Shown here: positions 46,831 through 60,042 of the stretch, in pieces
How positions within the stretch are numbered: the first letter of the stretch is position 1
How the letters are laid out: each line of letters opens with the position of its first letter
Origin: Penium margaritaceum
Taxonomy: Eukaryota; Streptophyta; Zygnematophyceae; Desmidiales; Peniaceae
DNA: 64,000 bases
Direction: 5' to 3'
Assembly: GCA_023375785.1 (NCBI GenBank)
Contig: SZWC01007275.1
Location: forward strand, 14,349 to 78,348
Position numbers and translations under genes: made by a program
The notes under the pieces: model-generated
What the model was told of the DNA's origin: nothing
The model's database searches: none
What the model saw: only the letters and a program-made list of their open reading frames with translations

Positions 46831-47210
46831 GGGGAGGAATGTAGCACAGTGGTCTAGTCTTGGTACAAAACAGGTCTGTACTCCATGGATAGAACCGACC
46901 ATAAAATACCAACTTGTGTTTTGTACACTCCAAGAGGTAACATGGGTAAGTCGCGTACGAAGCCAAGCATGAATATCGGCCAGGTTAGGATTTTTCCTTT
47001 CGCTGGTTCGATTATAGTTAGCTGTAGTGGAAGAGGATGGACCGTCCAGGTCCATCCGATGACATTAGCAGAGTGGGAAATGTCCTACAGTATCTTGCAA
47101 TATGACGATGCATTTGTCGGTGGGTCGCGCACCTCCAATTCCAACAATTCCATTCCACTAGCTTTTGTTTACTCACCTACGCATCCACGAAGACAGTTTG
47201 TTACACCGAC
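46828..47210 (+). mobile_element. Possible LTR start preceded by a polypurine tract
   Basis: AAAGGGGGAGGAA at 46827-46839 directly precedes TGTAGCACAGTGG, the usual form of a plus-strand 3' LTR boundary in Ty3/gypsy elements. No second copy in the window confirms the LTR, and its far end is not seen. Confidence 0.4.
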
Positions 47211-47216
47211 ACCATG

Positions 47217-47760
47217 TGATAATTCACAGAATGTGGATGGGTGAAATTGTACTGAGGTTGGAGAGGATGAGTATATTCTGTGGAATATGAAATTTTTGTT
47301 GAGATACATATGTCACAGGAAGAATGTATGATCAGGATCCTGAAGTAGCTACATGTATGTATCTACAAGTATGGTTCTGTGGAGCCACAAGGCGTCTTTT
47401 CTGGGTGCCTTGAGACCTATTCTGAGGGCCGGACTTGTAGTAGAATGCATTCAGAGCCACTAGCGTGCATTAAGGAATACATATGCCATTGTAGGAGGTA
47501 ATCTCTAAGGCACTAGCCTGTAGTTTCTGAGGTTGAGATGCAGAGGCAGACAATGGAGGAAGCTACTAGCACACAGCTCGAAGTATAACTAATTGAATCT
47601 GAAGGCAGACTGGAGTGAATGAAGTCAGTCCCTTAAGTAGCAATGAGGCAGTCCTACTTTGGCACCTCAAGTGTATGTGTAAGATGTTACCCTTCGAATG
47701 CAACTTATGCAAGGTGATTTAGTAGACAATAGAGGTTGCTAGGGTTGAGTAAGTGCAGCC
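47217..47760 (-). repeat. Diverged element X-family LTR fragment
   Basis: In the same plus-strand orientation as the X LTRs it keeps GTGGATGGGTGAAA, CTACATGTATGTATCTACAAG, GTGCCTTGAGAC, CATTGTAGGAGG and CCCTTAAGTA in the right order and spacing. It is more diverged than the two X LTRs are from each other and runs into the microsatellite. It is a solo or truncated copy. Confidence 0.7.
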
Positions 47761-47772
47761 ATGGATCTGCAA

Positions 47773-47774
<2 letters not shown>

Positions 47775-47807
<33 letters not shown>

Positions 47808-47929
47808 AGTCCCTAGGCATGACGAGGTAGAGTCTTACCGNTGTCGGCGAGCCTCTCTTGCCGGCCAACAGATGATCTCGACTAGCGAGACTCACCCGGT
47901 AAGACTCTACCTCGTCATGCCTAGGGACT

Positions 47930-48001
<72 letters not shown>

Positions 48002-48101
48002 TGTATATATACAAGTCCCTAGGCATGACGAGGTAGAGTCTTACCGGGTGAGTCTCGCTAGTCGAGATCATCTGTTGGCCGGCAAGAGAGGCTCGCCGAC
48101 A
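47775..48101. repeat. Inverted repeat with (TA)n(TG)n microsatellites around an N
   Basis: 48012-48101 (CAAGTCCCTAGG..GCCGACA) has an exact reverse complement at 47843-47932, with (TA)n(TG)n(TA)n between. A third partial direct copy lies at 47806-47841, just before the N at 47842. Together with the other N sites this suggests a misjoined contig, although a real palindrome is possible. Confidence 0.8.
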
Positions 48102-48318
48102 CTTACCAAACCATCCTTGTGTAAACATTTTGTTTGACCCCCAATCCAGTCCTAGGCCGGTCTTGAGTTTGTGCTTGTCCTAGGCTTATAAGAGGTACCC
48201 AATTCACACATCGGGAACTAATCTAGGTCCAGTTACACATGTACTATAATACAACAAGTCAAGAAAAAGAGATAGAACTAGGTCATCAGAGAGCAAGCCA
48301 ACACAGCCTCAGGTGCAG

Positions 48319-48699
48319 CTAGAGCAATATTGTCAGGAGGGAAGCAAGCATACGAGAGATGGTGTGGGAGAGTGTGCGACTCACGTGCCGGTGGCGCATG
48401 TACTCACTGTGTGTCACCTCCACTCTCTGAGTCAGCATGCACCTCACAATTATGGCCACAACAGTGTCAAAGAAATGCACAGAGGAGAATTGACATGCCC
48501 CCTTGGCCATGAGTGTGGAGGGTGAGCAACCAAGATGATGCAGTTGGAGCTCAAATTCAATAGAAGACAATGCTTTGATAAGGAAGTCTACCAACGGAGT
48601 GTCACCACTGGTGGGAATTACTTGCACGGCACCTGAGTCAACTGCCTTCTGGACAAGATGATGTTCTGCGCTGATGTGCTTTGTGCCTGGGTGCAACAC
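48319..48699 (-). pseudogene. Copia RNase H tail (copia C, relic)
   Basis: The minus-strand frame holds HPGTKHISAEHHLVQKAVDS and TPLVDFLIKALSSIEFELQL, matching the KHI..HH..R..V..G....VPT...AD..TK.L end of copia RNase H. Opposite in orientation to the copia A-type fragment that follows. LTR not found. Fossil. Confidence 0.7.
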
Positions 48700-48762
48700 A
48701 CTTTTATTCTATGTGATGCGGCGTGCTGCATAATTCAATATGCAGTGGCACATCATGCGCAT

Positions 48763-49821
48763 TCAAACCCAGCTCCTCAAGCAGGCTTGCCAGCCATTGA
48801 GACCGAGTACATTGCCTTGAATGAGGTGTGTGAAGAGATGCAATGGCTATGCAGCTTGCTATTTGAGATGAAGACACCACAGGCAATGGCAACGTTCATC
48901 AGGATTGACAACATGAGTGCCATTCACATGTCCAAGAACTTATTCCTCTCCAGGCGCAGAAAACATATTGAAATCTGTTTTAACCATGCTTGAGACTTGG
49001 TCTGCAAGTAGACAATGGAGCTTGAGTATGTTGGTACCAAGCTAAACCAGGCTGACATGCTTGCAAAGTCAGTGGACAAGGATCTCCACCAGGTGGACAG
49101 GCAAGCTGTCATCATGGTCAATGCAGGTGATGAAGAATGACCATGGCAGCTGACGCAAGTTGCAAGGGAAAGATATCATGACATACTAGCCCCCTTTTCA
49201 CTGTTGTAGGACCTTTCAAGAATGATCTTCCCCTTGTGGAGGTAAGATTTCTGGATTGGTTGTACGGTGACTCAACTATGCTCTATCTCATGTGAGATAT
49301 GACCTGTGACTAGACCACGAAGGTGAATCATTCATCGTGTCTATTTTTTTTTTTTGCCAGGTGAGAGGTCATGAGCTTTATCCTGTCTCCATGCACATAT
49401 TGGTTGTGATGGAAGCTTTGAATAAAGAATGTCTGTAGATTCTTGGAAGCTACATGGTTGGTCTGCCACCTTGGCACTAGGATGCTTATGTGTCCTGTCC
49501 ACAGCGCAAGTCTATTGGTGATGTGGCTGGGTCAAACCATTGCTAAGAAAATGATTTTGAGTTTTAGGAATGGACAGAAATCTATGAAAGGACTTGACTT
49601 GCATGCTGACCAATAAACCCCTGCTTGATGCTCTCTTGTACATTGAAAGCTTGAGCTTTTTTGACAAGTAATGCTAAAGATTTAGTACTCTTGAAGGTGA
49701 AGTGTATGTCTGGTTGATTTTGGAGTAACACATGCCTGCAAAGGACAAAGGTGAAAAAACTATTGCAATCATTTTCGTTTTTTGACGTTTTTTCTAAAGG
49801 TTGTTAGCTCAATAGCTAACA
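48763..49821 (+). mobile_element. Second copy of copia A family: RNase H end plus 3' LTR
   Basis: 48763-49140 matches copia A RNase H (IETEYIALNEVCEEMQWLCS, NMSAIHMSKN). A polypurine tract AAGGGAAAGA follows, and then 49174-49821 aligns with the copia A LTR, ending TAGCTAACA. It is clearly more diverged than copia A's two LTRs are from each other. The rest of the element is missing. Fossil. Confidence 0.88.
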
Positions 49822-49829
49822 ATTTTATG

Positions 49830-50250
49830 GATTTGGCAGATCATTCCTTCTGCTATTGACTGCCCTGGCAGCCAGCATCTGAGACAGCTAGAAGAAATGA
49901 AGAAGTGCTCTTGCATAGATGTACGGATGCACAGCTGCTACTGCTGCTACTGGCTGCATAAACAGTTGGCTATTGCTGCTGTCTTTTGTTGGCAGCTAAG
50001 GTGGCTGGAAGCAGCTGCTAATGGCTTCTTTGGCAGTCATTCGCTTAAGCGGCTGACCGTTGTTGCTACTGGCTGCTTCAGTTGTCGGCGGCTTTTGTGC
50101 TGGAAACCGTTGCTGCTAGCTGCTTCCGATGTCATTGGCTTCAACAGTTCACTACTGCTTCTGCTGAATTCCTTGGCCATCGGCAGCTTAGACCGTTGGT
50201 TGTTATTGCTGCAGGCTACTCTGACATTAGGAGGTTAAGGCTGTTTAAAA
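49830..50250 (+). repeat. Imperfect GCTGCTACTGGCTGC-type minisatellite
   Basis: Words such as GCTGCTACTGGCTGC, TTGTTGCTACTGGCTGC and TTGCTGCTAGCTGCTTC recur at roughly 75 bp with much drift. The 113-residue plus-strand frame at 49897-50238 (Leu/Ala/Cys-rich) is a product of this composition and is not called a gene. Confidence 0.55.
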
Positions 50251-53200
50251 TCGAACAAGATGTACAAGAGGCACAGAATATGCAGGATGCACAAAATGTG
50301 CTTAGGATGCACGGATGTGCTTCCTCACGGAGGAAATTTTCTAGGAAATGAGGGGCTACCACCTAAAGCTCTGATACACTGTCAGGGTGTGTCCATGGAT
50401 GGAACAAACAATATGAGAGGTGGGAGGGGGCAGCCATGGAGACACGCAAATTGATGTTAAAGAAATCAATCACAACTTGCACACGTGGAGGAGGATAAAT
50501 GTGTGCCCACCCCACCTGCCGGGTGGGCTGCGAGCTTGAAGGGTTCTACCCTCCACATTAGGACAGGCAAGAAGTCCAACCCTGTCAGCTACAGCCAAAC
50601 ATCAAGACAAGCTGCATTTTGAAAATCCGACAGCGTCTCCCCTACACCGAGAGAAATTGGTTAACTCTTAGTCACTCAATTTCATCATTTCCACCCGACC
50701 ACACCCAAAACAAGGAAGATGCAAATGTGCAAAGAGTAAGGATGCAGAGCCACCCTTTGCCAGTTACATGGATTCATTCAAGAGAGCGGCAAGTAATGTA
50801 ATGGGCATTAAACCTGGTTGAACATTTTACTTCACAAAGATAACCTTCAGGTTCTTCCCCTAACTATTCTCCCACTTTGTATTCTCCTCTCGGTCATCTC
50901 GACGAGGCAGGCATCAATCTCATGTATGTGAGTGTAGCCAATCCAGAGGTCACAAATGTGGACGACTAATGACACGAGACTGACAGGGGAATCCAGTGTG
51001 GAAGGAATGGAATTGACTGTGTTTCATTTACTGAAGAAAAGTTGCGTGAAAGTTGGGCAGGAAGGGTGTTGAAAATGGAGCTCCACGCGATGATGCTGCA
51101 CCAACAGAGATCCTAGCATTCCTCTTGCCACCCGCTAGTATACATAAGCCAATCAAGCTCAGTGGTAGCGATGGTGATGAGCTTCATGTCACTAAAGTGG
51201 CCAAGTGACTCTCCCCCAGTATTGAAGGGGGCTTGCATGAAAAAACAAAAAGTTTTATGACTCGAAGCCTGACTTAACATTTTTACCGTCTGAGACACTA
51301 GGGGGAAAAAACGATGTCTGGACCGAACATTTGGCTAAGTGCTAAAGTTGAAAACAAATCTAGAATTTTAGTACTGAAAAAGAGGCTGCCCAAATAAGGA
51401 ATAACTTGAACAGGAGAGGTGCCTGAGTATTCTGATGATGATTGTGGTATTTTTGGCCTGAAAGATGAAAAAACAGTGCTTGAAAACCTCTATTATGTGT
51501 TCAGCCTGAATTCCAGAGGAATCCTGGGACAATGGTGCAGGGAATTATTTTCTGGTGGCTACAAGCCACGAGAGGTGGCGAGTTTCATAGCAACTGAGAG
51601 CTTGAGACGAGAGATTCCAACGAGTCCATGATCACAGATTTCAGTATAAAAAAATGATGTAAGCATTTCCTGGTCTATCCTGAGCCCAATTTCTGAAAAC
51701 ACGTGGTTCAGTGGTCCAGGAATAAATTTTCTGGAGGCTACAGGCTAATAAGGAAGGCTTGAAATATAGCAAGCACCTGTCCGGGAAGACATGATGGTGG
51801 ATGGCACAAATTATGTTCTTCAATGCTTTGTAACAGTAATGTTTTGGAAATACTTCTAGACAGGGCAGCAGCTGCAAATGATGTTTCTGTATTCTAAGGC
51901 CACATCACCAGTGGCTGAAAGGATCCTGAATTCTGTTTTAGCTTTCCATGTGTGTACCTCTATTGCTGCTCCCGTGGCTGATGTGGAAGGTTTTATGACC
52001 GCCATCACCGATGACTCTGGTGCTCTCAGTTGCTTTTGCAACTCTAGCTTCTACCATTGAGTCTTGATCATTAATGTGGGGAAGAAGCTCTTCCTAATCA
52101 GACACCGTGACAAGGTACTCATGGTCTCTTTCTCTACAGTAAGCACATCAAAAAAAACTTGTCAAAAAAGACAAGCAAAACACAAAACATAGAAGTGAGG
52201 AGCAAGGAGCAAGGTAGCTCTATATCAATGTATTATTGAGCAATAGAGAAACAATGAAAGTTGCAATACATTTGTGTACTACCGGCATATGCCCAAAGCA
52301 TGATGCACCATTCCTTCTGTTGCAAAGTGAAATAGTAAAAAAAATCTTCAAACCACTTTTTTTGTGTACAACTCAGTGCTCAGTTTAATGAATACCGAGC
52401 CAGAACATGTAGGATATGCACTTCTATGCTGCAGATGGGTTCATGCTGGTACAAACCCAACTTCTTATGCTAAAAAATTAGGAAAAGTAGGCCAAGACAA
52501 AGATCTGTGTCACCGACAGAATTCCAGAATGCACGGAGTTAAGTGCAAAGGTCCTCTAGCGGCTCAAACTAGCTGTAGCAAGTGTCCCGCACTTTCTGAT
52601 GGTAAGAAAAAAGCATCCAGATGAATTTGGATGGTTACGGCTGCCATTTGTATCCGCCATGCATGGCATCAGCTGCATCCGCCAAGAGACCACTCCAAAC
52701 TTGACCTCACCAATGACCTACATGGAAATGGACAGCTGCCAGAGGGACACCGCAACGTTTTCAACACCAGTATGAACAGGTGATCAATAACATAACTTGC
52801 GGACATGTTTCTTCCTTGCACCCAATAAGTTGCCTTGTTCTGATCCAAATATCTTATCATTGACTTTATCCACTTGTGACCAGGAAGAAGCCTGTATCTT
52901 AGCACCCATTCTCATCAGCCTAGTACTTGTGTAAAGGAGCCAACCACCTGTTGGTGAATCAGGTAGAACCCATGTCTCTCTCGTTACCTTCTCAACAAGG
53001 GCAGTAACAGAGTACGTGGGTTCACCCTTGCATCCGGTCACTTGGAATCATTGTATTCCCCTCCACTCTTGATGGATGTTTTCCAGGCATTCGCAAATTT
53101 TCCAAGTGGTCACGACGTTTAGGCATATTCACTCTGAGGGAGTTGTGTGCTTGAGGTTGATGCACACCAAGTGAGGAGAATTTTGGCGTAATGCAGGTCC

Positions 53201-53600
53201 CAAAATCCAAAAGGCTGGAGGTGAGAACTCATGGCTTGTGATCAGAGTTCTCCAATGCAACCAAGCACACCTGAAAAGGAGTAGAAGAGCCCATACTACA
53301 GCCTTAAGAGCAACCCCTGATGGAGCAAGGCATACACCTTGATGGCAAACCGTCAAACCGCCGATGTGGACTCTGTCCTCATGGGCATGCATGGCCATGG
53401 CCTTTTAGACTCCCCTAGATCCTTTCCCTTTGCCATTGGTGCACTTGCAGCCATGTGGAATATAACTCTAACCACCGGTTGCGAAACATCCCTGTATCCA
53501 TGAAGAGTAACGAGGGAATCCAGACATGTAGGGGGATCAGATTTTTTCCCACCCTCTTTTAATCCAACCAGGAAAACGACAATTGAAACCCATGACAGGG
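50251..53600. other. No recognisable gene; one diverged duplication
   Basis: Within 51480-51780 two segments are related (GGAATTATTTTCTGGTGGCTACAAGCC-type at 51541 and AATAAATTTTCTGGAGGCTACAGGC-type at 51721, about 180 bp apart). Frames at 51419-51631 plus and 52784-53041 minus have protein-like composition but no known motif. The latter contains LLYTSTRLMRMGAKIQASSW. Confidence 0.35.
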
Positions 53601-54588
53601 TCACTTTCCTGGAAATGCCCCTCGAGTACCTTTCATGCCGGATGCCTCATGTGAACTCATGCTCATCCTCTGCAACACTGTCAAGTCCCACATAGCTTGT
53701 TGTCCACGGTCTTGCAATTCTGATTGTTTTCTGGTCCTTTGGTTGTCTCTTGGTCAAGAATCGAAAATCATGCACTCTGTGTTATTATTCTACCCCAAGA
53801 CCTGTATCTTTTCCACCATGTCACTTGCCTGGCGATAACGCATGTCAATATCCTTCTGTATTCCATGTTGTATTGGTTTTTCTGTCAACAAGATGGAGGC
53901 AATGCTGGCCTCCTGCAATACCATAGGCGCCTACTGTGGCATGCCCAGTTCCATGAGTGTTTTACGGATCCACACTGCCTCCTTGACTGACTCACTAAGC
54001 GTGATGTACACTTCTTCCACTGTGGAGGTGGTAAATTAATCTTGCTTCCTAATGCACCATTGTATCACTGAACCTACAAGGAGTTAAACATAACCAGACG
54101 TGGAATTCCTCCCATCCATGTCACCAACGTAGTCTGCATCAGTCTACCAGACCAGGCACAATGGGCTGGATCTCCCATTTCCATTGCGTTCCAGGTACAT
54201 GTGCCGGGTTTCCTGCGAGTACCAAAGTACATTATTTTGCCTACATGTGAGCGAGTTCCGGCAGACTCACAACCATGGCATACACAATGGCTTCTACCAT
54301 TGATCACTAGCATAATTCCGCCATGTCCTCCCAATCATCCTTTTTGTTTTGGTGCAATCATTGTACTTAGCTCACGACCTATGGAGATTGGGTTTTCAGT
54401 GATTTACGGTCCTCAATGGTGTAGTGCTTGATCACTTTGACCACATGTTTAGCCTACACCATCTCGAGTATGCATGCCCCCTGATTTTGCATGATGATCA
54501 CTTTAAGGTACTAATCAATCCCTCCCATATTGGTCATCTTAAATCTGCTGCTCAGCTGCTGCTTGATCTGCTACAATGTCGCTATGTT

Positions 54589-55123
54589 TCATGAACGTAG
54601 GATGAGGTCATTGCCGTAAAGTGCGACAAATCGATGAAGTCCCTTTTTACACCGCACATACACGTCATGGTCTAATTCAAACTTCTTGAAGCCCAACTGC
54701 ACAATGTAGCCTCCCATCTGCTGATACCAGTATATGGGTACCTGTTTCAGCATGTACAACGCCTTCTGAAGCTTCAACACCTTGTCCTCCGGCGCTTCCA
54801 GCCCCTTCGTCCCCTCAAGGTGAATGATGTTGAAGATGAATGCATATGTGACGTTCATTTAGTGAAATTGCATGCATGTCCTTTACACCCACCACCACAA
54901 GGATCATTCAGATGCTTGTGACCTTGGCAACAGGTGCGAAAGTCTCATCACAGTGTTCGCCTCTCCGGTGTGCATGCCCCTTCACCACCAGACGCACCTT
55001 GTACTTTTCTACCTTGCAGTCCCTGGTGACCTTCACTTTGAACACCCACATAGAGCTGATCAGTTTTGGCATCCTTTTGCTGATCAAGAAATAACCACTT
55101 GTTGCTCTCTCTGAGGGATGCAA
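54589..55123 (-). pseudogene. Copia D reverse transcriptase pieces
   Basis: The frame at 54908-55123 has KYKVRLVVKGHAHRRGEHCD and ETFAPVAKVTSI, the N-terminal copia RT block. The frame at 54589-54858 has LKLQKALYMLKQVPIYWYQQ and a catalytic-region equivalent near its end. Fossil. Confidence 0.85.
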
Positions 55124-56434
55124 GCTGATATTATATCTCTGTCATACAACTTCCTACTAGGAGATTCAGGTGCCTCCTGTAGAAGACTTGGCTCCATTGC
55201 AGCTACCATCATGCACCACACCATGCTTTAAAAGAGGTTTATTGTTGTGTAGTACTGCTTTTCTGCTTTCCCATGCCTCTGATTACACTGGTCAATGCGG
55301 CAATGCTGGCTATTGGTCCTCTTGTCGCTCTGCTATAGTATCACCCTTGTCCTCATACTACTTTGCGTCAGCAGCAATTGCATCTACTATGTTGCCTTGG
55401 TGCAATTCCGCACCGTCACAATCCAAAGACACATCATTGACCTCTGCAACCGCTGAATCCTCTTCACTTTGTAGGATTTGGAATATCTAGCCTGGCTTCA
55501 AAGAGTATACAAAATCGATGTTGCTGTAGTTGCTGGTACAGTACCTTTGTTTCTTGTTTGTCTCAATGTTGCGACTGATGGTTGAATCCTGATTTTGTAG
55601 GTTAAAGTAATGTTAAGCCTTGTGCAAACTCTTGTATCCAACAAACAAGAACGGATTTGCACACGGGTATTTTCTGCTGTGCCCCCCTTGCATAGCCTGT
55701 ATTAAGATACACGCCTTGCATTCAAATGTATTAAGGTACGTCACAATTGGTGCGTGCCTTCTCTACACCTCATGTGCTTTCTTCTAGCCCCTATTACCCT
55801 TTCCTTTTGGGGTGATGATGATGAAGTATGCCGATACAAAAAGCATCCACCTCGAGGCTCTGTAGTTCATCTGCATCCACAAGCATCCCCCACACTATGC
55901 TAAGCAGCTTCTGGTTCCCACATTTGCCACACTGTTGGACTGTGGCGTGTATGGTGTGGTCGGCTGTCACTTAATTCGTTGTTGCTTTAGCCACCCACTG
56001 CAGCTCATGTACTCATTGCCATTAGTACTACACAATGCTCTAATCTTACAGCCAGTCTATGTACTCGTGAATTCAACATCATTTTCGAGCTGTTTCAGCA
56101 TCTTGACTTTCTGTCTCAAGAAGTACATATAAATTTTCCTGGTGTAGTTTTTTATGAAGTGACAAAGCACCACATGCTTCCCATAGACAACACTCTAAAT
56201 GAGCCATACAACTCTTCGTGCATGATCTCCATGGGGTCCTTTGCTTGAATTCATTAACTTGTGCTTCACCTTGCCCAAAAGGCAGTGCTTGCACTTTTAT
56301 GCGGGTCTTTATCTGTTTCTGCATCTGTTGAACTGGTGATTTTGAGGCCGTAAACCATTTCATGCTTTTCCAACTCCTTTATAACTACAGGAAACAACTA
56401 CCCTTGTTGTTGGTGCCAATGCTGAAGATCTGCA

Positions 56435-56457
56435 AACCCCCCCCCCCCCCCCCCCCT
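56435..56457. repeat. Poly-C tract
   Basis: An uninterrupted C run between GCAAA and TTTGGCC, inside copia D. Length may be unreliable. Confidence 0.9.
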
Positions 56458-57570
56458 TTGGCCAAGCTGATGTAAAAATTTTACTATTAGATTGCATGTA
56501 CTGTTAAGATGGTAGGTTCTTTCTTTACGATGCACAGGCCACTCTCTCCAACACGACCTCGTTACCACCTTCAATTTGCATGACTACACATTTCATATGA
56601 AAAAGAATCATATCCCTTGACCATCAAGCTGATGGATCTAAGAAAATCAGCCACGCCAGGGAAATTCTACACATTTTGGATAGCATATTACACCCTTTTA
56701 CCACTTACCACCACCTCAATATCCACATCACTTTTTGCATGCCACCATGGAGTTGTCAGACTTCATGAACTTCATGAACTTCACATTCCCTGCTTGGATA
56801 CGCTCCTCTACACCTGAATCAGTTTATTTCCTATCGGTGTCTTTTAAGGGGTGATCATTGTTGACATCGAGGAGCGCCTTCTCACCCTTGGTGCATCAGC
56901 TCTTGGCCAATGCCTCCTTTGGACAGTTTTTGGACCAATGGCCCTCCTTTCCAAAGTTGTTGTATGCACCTTTCTTGGCGCCCTTGTTTCTCAAAAAGGT
57001 GATGATGACTACAACTCTTGGTTATAACCATGAGGGGAGCGATTGCTTTTGTCTCTGTGTCAACATTCTACCCACGTTGTTGCATTGAGGCAAGAAAATC
57101 TATCACTCTCATGGCATAAATGACATCCTCATCATACTGTTATGATTCACGCAACTGCACAGATTCAATAACTGCCAAAGGTTCCGACTGGCAGGGTCCT
57201 TTTCTCCATCCTCATCTGACTCAACAATTTCATGGATGGAGAAGATGGTGCTCGATGCTCCTGGACAGGAGGATAGGGGTGAAGGGTGAACATGTGCATT
57301 TGTAGTCATTACATTAACTAGACAATCACAATTGTGTAGGTGCTCCTATGCTACTGCCATCTCATCTTACAGGAGAGATGTGCACTCACACACCTTAACA
57401 TGATCCAGTTACTATGAGAATCTCAAACTCAACATCCTCAAACATCCCCAGCACCTTCCTGTAAGCAACGGATAAGGTGTCTGCCACTCAATAAAGTACC
57501 TTTGCCTCCATCTATGCTTTTTGAAGCTAAGTGCTTGGAGATTTAGCACCTCCGGGAGGATCAGCCCTCC

Positions 57571-58200
57571 ATAGGTCCTACTCCTGATTTGGGTGGTTAA
57601 CCGCAGACAATACAGGTGTGTTCTTTCATGTGATCAAAGGCGTGTTGAGCAGAGGAGGAGAGAGGGATGGTCCAGGTCCAAAGGAGGAGGATGGGGGTGA
57701 GCTACAGATCATCTCAGAACTGTCCGGGGTGTCGTCGACACTTACTACCTCAACATCCTCATCTCGTGAGGAAGTGTCCAATGCTGCTATGGAAAAAGAC
57801 TCATAGCCATCTATGATGTTCTCACTGAAACACTGAAAGAGTAGCTCAGATAATGTACCCTGTGGCACATGCAGCCACTCTGCATCTTGCAGCTCACATC
57901 TTTTAGACATGTGTATGTAGTCTTGCCTATGCATTTCCATGGGGAAAAGGCAATAAAGGATATCCCAAGCCGTAGAGGCAGTCGTGGATAACCCCGCTCA
58001 GACAGTGGCTGCATGGATCTCCTGATCACCGAAGAGAGAACAAACTGCGTCCTCCTGAGCACGCCATCTTGAGAAGTTATGACTGGGTAATGTTGCCTCG
58101 TCCAAAGAAACTCTAGGACTTCCCCTACTCTCTGAGAACTAGGATTGATCCTTGCAACAAGTCAGTGCATTGTCAGTGAAAGATGAAGAATTAGTAGATG
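57571..58200 (-). other. Unassigned, acidic minus-strand frame
   Basis: The frame at 57626-57940 (104 residues) carries an acidic Ser/Asp run (DEDVEVVSVDDTPDSSEM) and then a Pro/Ser run, like the linker between integrase and RT of copia elements. No diagnostic block is present. It may belong to copia D or another relic. Confidence 0.3.
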
Positions 58201-60000
58201 TAGCATGTGTATACAATGTAAGGGGAGGTTCCGATGGAGGTGATGCTAACGACATAGTAGGTGATGTTGATGTAGATGTATGTGAACCTATTGTAAAATG
58301 CAACTGCTTCACCTGTTGATGAATCTTCTGTAGATGATACTCGTTCTAAAGATGCTACTGATGCTACAAATGCTACTAAGGTTGCATATGTTGCACATCG
58401 TGTCTATGGTTCAGATGGTTTAGCTGATGCCATGGAAGGTCCTTTTGCTGTAGATGCATCCAATTCACTTGATACACCCGAAAGAGTTGGCGGTGTAGAT
58501 GTTGCTGATGCACCTGGTGCTAATTTTGGCTTTGACACCAATGGTGTAGCAAATGCAGATGATGTAGGTAGTAGGGCCAATGCTACTGAAGGTAGAGACA
58601 GTATCAAGCCACCTGGTGCTGCTATCCCTATCGACACTAGAGGTGTAGCAGGTGCAGCTAACACAACAAATGCATCTGGTGGAGCTGATTCTTGTGCATG
58701 AGTAGGCACTGCCATTGACCTGCTGATGTAACCAATGCACCTAATACAACTAGAGGAGCTGATCCCACCCAAGCGCTCGATGCTACATGTATCATATATG
58801 CATCACATGCTATGTGTGCTCTAACTGATGCGAGAGCTGCAACTGATGGAGCTGGTATTGTGGACGGCACCGTTGATGTAGGTGTAGCTAATGTAGCCAG
58901 TAATGCAGGTGTTATGGATGCTGCGAATGATGCACATGCATCTGGTGCAACAACTTACATAAACACCAAGGGTGAAACCGATCCAACCAATGCAGCCACT
59001 ACGGTAGATGGTATAGATAACGAAGATGTAGCTAGTGCTATAGAGGAAGTACATGGTTTTGCAGACGCTGTCGACAGTAAGGGTGCATCTGGTGTAGCCA
59101 GTGTAGCTGGTGTATTGGATGCAAATTATGTAGCTGGTGGAGATAATGCTACTGAAGATGCAGGTGTTATCACCAATGAAGCAGGTGTAACACATATAGC
59201 TGATGCAACTAGCACCATGGATGGTACCAATACTGCAGATGGTATTGACACTGCAGATTTAGGAGATGGTAGAGACGTTACCATTGCACTGATGTATATT
59301 TAACCAATCCGAATTCACACACTCCACAACCAGTGTATGAAAAAGTGGATTCCTTCATCCATGGTTTTCTGTTCATTTCCCAGTACCCTTTTTGTACACA
59401 GTTTCAAGGATGAGGTGATGTCTATGTAACATTGCACCTGAAACTCCTATTACAACCTTGATGCAAGTGTCAATGTTGATACAACCATAGCTAGTACAGC
59501 TAATGCTGCTAATCCACCTCCTACAGCAAGTAGTATAGATGGTGCGGGTGATGTGCATGTAGCTGGTGTTATTCATGCTATGCATGTTACTGATGATGTT
59601 GAGGTTATAGGCGTTGTCATTGTACTTGATGCCATTGAATCCGTTACCATCAATGATACAGATAGGTCAAGCAACGCATTTGATGAAGCCTAAAGAACTG
59701 ATGAAGCTGATGTCGTGGATAAAGTTGATGCTGTATATGAAGCTGATGTTGATGGTGATGTTGGCACGAAGATGCAGCTAGTGTAGCTCATGCGACCGAT
59801 GAAGCCAAAATAACCATGAAGCTGATTTTGTAAATGAGGTTATTGTTGAAGATGAAGCTCATGCTATTGGTGATGTCAACGTCAAGGATGCAGCTGATGC
59901 AGCCATTGCAGTCGCTGAACCTAAAGCAACCAATGAAGCTAATGCTAGAGAGAAAGATGATATTGAGGGTGATGTCAATGCCAAGAGTGTAGGGGATGTA
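58200..60000 (+). repeat. Low-complexity repeat-coding block (Asp/Ala/Gly/Val-rich)
   Basis: Words such as GATGTAGCTAGTGC, GCTGATGCA and GAAGCTGATG recur densely. Plus-strand frames at 58432-58701 (89 residues) and 58812-59303 (163 residues) read as A/V-x-x-x-D-A-x-G-V patterns (for example GVANVASNAGVMDAANDAH). This is loosely like the repeat array of element X but without its 25-residue motif. Probably the coding repeat of another non-autonomous element, in decay. Confidence 0.5.
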
Positions 60001-60042
60001 ATAGGAGCCACAGATCCTACACATCTTATTTGTGCTCCAACA

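Larger units (their letters stand above)
53780..57570 (-). mobile_element. Copia D: heavily decayed Ty1/copia relic
   Basis: Minus strand. Reading from the high end there is a Gag tail with YAMRVIDFLASMQQRG and a knuckle-like GKEGHWSKNCPKE near 56930. Next come a pre-integrase zinc piece near 56280, RT at 54589-55123, and an RNase H DADYVGDMDGRNSTSGYV stretch near 54110. The last piece is KDIDMRYRQ near 53830. Order and motifs are copia. LTRs were not identified. It has many breaks and is among the oldest elements here. Confidence 0.8.

Noticed and set aside
46840-46910. tRNA-like start (AGCACAGTGGTCTAG...)
   Set aside because: Sits directly after a polypurine tract, so an LTR start is the simpler reading; no convincing B box at the right distance.
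49897-50238. 113-residue Leu/Cys-rich plus-strand protein
   Set aside because: Follows from GCTGCT-type repeats; no family motif.
58200-60000. CRISPR-like array
   Set aside because: Repeats are imperfect, of varying spacing and coding-like; no conserved repeat/unique spacer alternation and no cas genes.
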